Below are positions 6,736 to 7,860 of a stretch of DNA of 7,860 nt, in pieces. Under the pieces are notes generated by a model. It saw nothing but the letters and a program-made list of their open reading frames with translations. It was not told the origin of the DNA and did not search any database. The position numbers were made by a program, and so were the translations under genes. Every line of letters begins with the position of its first letter. The stretch's first letter is position 1. This DNA is from Burkholderiales bacterium (GTDB lineage: Bacteria > Pseudomonadota > Gammaproteobacteria > Burkholderiales > Burkholderiaceae_F). The stretch is taken from positions 1 to 7,860 of the forward strand of contig JAJPXW010000105.1 in assembly GCA_021205255.1 (NCBI GenBank), given 5' to 3'.

Positions 6736-6907
6736 GCGGTTTATAAATAGTTGCCAATTATCTCTATTCTGAGGGTGAACCTCTAGGGAAAGCCCTTAAA
6801 GTGAGTCATTTACGGCTTCTAAGAAAGGCAGCTAGCGTTATAAAACGCCACGTCTAAATTAGTCTGTCTATATCTTCCAATAAGCAGAAAAGTTTTATTT
6901 TCCGCAG

Positions 6908-6927
6908 ATACTTAATGTGCTAAGTAT
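6908..6927. repeat. Perfect inverted repeat near the predicted clpB transcription start
   Basis: ATACTTA (6908-6914) and TAAGTAT (6921-6927) are exact inverted 7-mers separated by ATGTGC. The site lies just downstream of the sigma32-like -10 element, where a repressor could act. It shares TTAGCAC with half of the CIRCE element but lacks the second half, so I do not call it CIRCE. Confidence 0.45.
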
Positions 6928-6932
6928 TCTCT

Positions 6933-6960
6933 ATATGGTGTCGATTCTTAAGGAGACAAG
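6933..6960 (-). promoter_or_regulatory. Candidate sigma32-type heat-shock promoter for clpB
   Basis: On the minus strand CTTGTCT (6960-6954) is followed by a 13-nt spacer and CACCATAT (6940-6933). The -10 element matches CCCCATNT at all but one position and the spacing suits sigma32. The -35 shares only CTTG with CTTGAAA. The preceding TCT-rich stretch is also usual at such promoters. It would give a clpB leader of about 220 nt. No better sigma70 promoter is visible closer to the gene. Confidence 0.5.
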
Positions 6961-7000
6961 AGAAAAAAATATTGGATAAATCCCTTAAATGACATGAAGG

Positions 7001-7031
7001 GAGAACATCACTGGCATTGATGGGTGTTCTC
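7001..7031. other. Stem-loop in the clpB upstream gap
   Basis: GAGAACATC (7001-7009) pairs with GGTGTTCTC (7023-7031), nine pairs including one wobble. On the plus strand TTTCTAAAAATAA follows, a weak terminator-like tail. On the minus strand it comes just after the terminator at 7037-7070 and may act as a second stop for the EthD-like transcript. Confidence 0.45.
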
Positions 7032-7036
7032 TTTCT

Positions 7037-7070
7037 AAAAATAACCTTGGAAGAGACGATTTCTAAGGTT
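7037..7070 (-). terminator. Intrinsic terminator of the EthD-like gene
   Basis: On the minus strand AACCTT (7070-7065) pairs with AAGGTT (7048-7043). One A/C mismatch and a further GAA/TTC pairing extend the stem, and ATTTTT follows. It lies about 150 nt past the stop of the EthD-like gene, leaving a long 3' untranslated region. Confidence 0.75.
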
Positions 7071-7093
7071 CTCTAAGACGAAGGTAGTTTGTG

Positions 7094-7126
7094 ATGAGAC
7101 TAAGAGTACTTGTGGTCTGTCTGTAG
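7094..7126 (+). CDS. Possible ten-residue micro-ORF (MRLRVLVVCL)
   Basis: ATG at 7094 is preceded by GAAGG (7080-7084) with a 9-nt spacer, a good ribosome binding site. The peptide has two Arg and then a hydrophobic end. Its TAG stop lies inside the left arm of the terminator hairpin. It could be a tiny expressed peptide or chance; at this length coding potential cannot be judged. Confidence 0.2.
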   Translation: MRLRVLVVCL

Positions 7127-7154
7127 AACTCTATTAGTCCTACAGGCATTTTTT
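7118..7154 (+). terminator. Orphan plus-strand intrinsic terminator
   Basis: TGTCTGTAG (7118-7126) pairs with CTACAGGCA (7140-7148), nine pairs with one wobble. An A/C mismatch and ACT/AGT pairing extend it to a five-base loop. Six T residues follow immediately (7149-7154). The minus strand has no T-run on the other side, so it works for plus-strand RNA only, ending 63 nt short of the EthD-like stop codon. Confidence 0.75.
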
Positions 7155-7217
7155 CTAAGTTGAAAGACTTTTGGCGCAAGCCATGTGAACTAAGAATTCA
7201 GGCAACGGAATTCAACC

Positions 7218-7860
7218 TTAAAAATATCCTCTGATATTGATCAGGCGATATCGGCCACTTGCTTTTTCATCCACATCAATCCCAATTTCTTCCAGCTTGT
7301 CTATGAGCCTTGGCGCTGGCCAACCTGGAAGATCTCCCCATTCAAGCAACAACACTGCTTCAAATTCTTCATCAGGTTTTGCCCTGAGTTTTGACTCAGC
7401 GGTTTCTTGCTTCTCTTCAGGTGGGTATGCTCTTTCTAAATATGTGGCCCTTTCAAATTGCGCCTTATTACTGTCATTTTGCCAAAGCTCTTTAAGGTTG
7501 CTCTGAATGGCCTTTAGAGTTTGGGGTACCGGATGTATGACAATTAGATCCAAAATAGCTCCCATTCCTTTGCCGTCCTGCCACAAAATGTCCATAAGGC
7601 TTCTATTCATGCGAAGAAAATTCGGAGCATTAGCTTTTGTTAAAGGTGTCGGACTATCGAGCCTTTTCATGTAAGGAGTTGATTTCAGAGTATCTGCAGA
7701 CTCTGTTTCATAAGTAGCTACATACTTGCGATCGGCCTCGCCAGGAAGTGCTATATATCGTTTTGCAGACAAGAATCCTGGAATGCCATACCTCTCATCG
7801 AGATGCTGACTGTTGTACCAAAAATTCCACTCTTTATCTTTATCTGCCGGAACATCGTTT
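7218..7860 (-). CDS. EthD-like / dimeric alpha-beta barrel family protein, 5' end outside window
   Basis: The frame is open from the right edge to the TAA at 7220-7218, giving 213 visible residues. A TTG at 7772 could serve as a start but would cut through the conserved first domain, so I reject it. Visible residues 10-35 carry the family signature EWNFWYNSQH, then DERYGIPGFLSAKRY, as in EthD and related dimeric ferredoxin-like barrel proteins. Probably only about ten residues are missing. A second, less conserved unit begins at about residue 99 (GMGAILDLIVIHP) and looks like another ferredoxin-like half, with a charged Glu/Lys-rich segment in between. Some relatives act on aromatic or heme-like substrates; no catalytic residue can be assigned here. 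It is followed by a terminator and is not in one operon with clpB. Confidence 0.75.
   Translation of the reverse strand, partial: NDVPADKDKEWNFWYNSQHLDERYGIPGFLSAKRYIALPGEADRKYVATYETESADTLKSTPYMKRLDSPTPLTKANAPNFLRMNRSLMDILWQDGKGMGAILDLIVIHPVPQTLKAIQSNLKELWQNDSNKAQFERATYLERAYPPEEKQETAESKLRAKPDEEFEAVLLLEWGDLPGWPAPRLIDKLEEIGIDVDEKASGRYRLINIRGYF

Larger units (their letters stand above)
7052..7154 (+). ncRNA. Candidate small RNA, convergent with the EthD-like gene
   Basis: The main support is the strong plus-strand terminator at 7118-7154, which has no known plus-strand gene feeding it. A plausible promoter is TTGATG (7017-7022), a 17-nt spacer and AATAAC (7040-7045), each matching consensus at four of six positions; this predicts a start near 7052 and an RNA of about 100 nt. 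A ten-codon frame at 7094-7126 lies inside it. It would be antisense to the 3' untranslated region of the EthD-like mRNA. It resembles no RNA family I know. The 5' end is a guess. Confidence 0.35.

Noticed and set aside
6908..6927. CIRCE (HrcA operator) upstream of clpB
   Set aside because: Only TTAGCAC of one half is present; the GAGTGCTAA partner nine bases away is missing.
6993..7019. Short plus-strand frame with three His and one Trp (MKGEHHWH) beside a hairpin, like an amino-acid attenuator
   Set aside because: No biosynthetic gene follows on the plus strand and there is no ribosome binding site at a proper distance.
7237..7506. Plus-strand 89-codon frame opposite the EthD-like gene
   Set aside because: Antisense shadow; Ser-rich, without a ribosome site, and beyond the plus-strand terminator.

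Overview
The window reads as chromosomal DNA of a Gram-negative, A+T-leaning bacterium. HldD and ClpB look betaproteobacterial to me, and the cysteine-paired Sel1 protein and low G+C would fit a gut Sutterellaceae-like member of the Burkholderiales. That placement is an inference from remembered family resemblance, not from a search. I see no insertion sequence, phage gene, CRISPR array, tRNA or rRNA.

Layout. (1) 1-846, minus: 5' part of an exported Sel1-repeat protein with seven C-x7-C cysteine pairs; it runs off the left edge. (2) 847-1405: a 559-bp divergent intergenic region. Its right half holds a TATAAT box and a cluster of GGGATTTCCC and CCCTAA motifs in front of (3) 1406-1621, plus: a 71-aa AbrB/SpoVT-type DNA-binding protein with a Gln/Ala-rich tail. 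Three consecutive hairpins follow it, the last shared with the convergent operon. (4) 1749-3874, minus: a three-gene ADP-heptose operon, hldD - gmhB - rfaE2 (hldC), with a 12-nt gap and then a 4-nt ATGA overlap. (5) 4051-4087: a strong intrinsic terminator for clpB. (6) 4110-6704, minus: full-length ClpB disaggregase. (7) 6705-7217: a 513-bp gap with a sigma32-like clpB promoter candidate, a long leader, and two intrinsic terminators on opposite strands, one of them on the plus strand with no known gene feeding it. (8) 7218-7860, minus: a two-part EthD-like (dimeric alpha-beta barrel) protein whose first residues lie beyond the right edge.

How the genes work together. GmhB, RfaE2 and HldD supply three successive late steps of ADP-L-glycero-beta-D-manno-heptose synthesis for the LPS inner core. 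The isomerase GmhA and the kinase HldA (RfaE1) are not in the window. ClpB is a separate heat-shock gene. No multi-gene novel system is evident. The least explained parts are the non-coding ones: the motif cluster ahead of the AbrB-like gene, and the orphan plus-strand terminator near 7118-7154, which suggests an undescribed small RNA or micro-ORF transcript.
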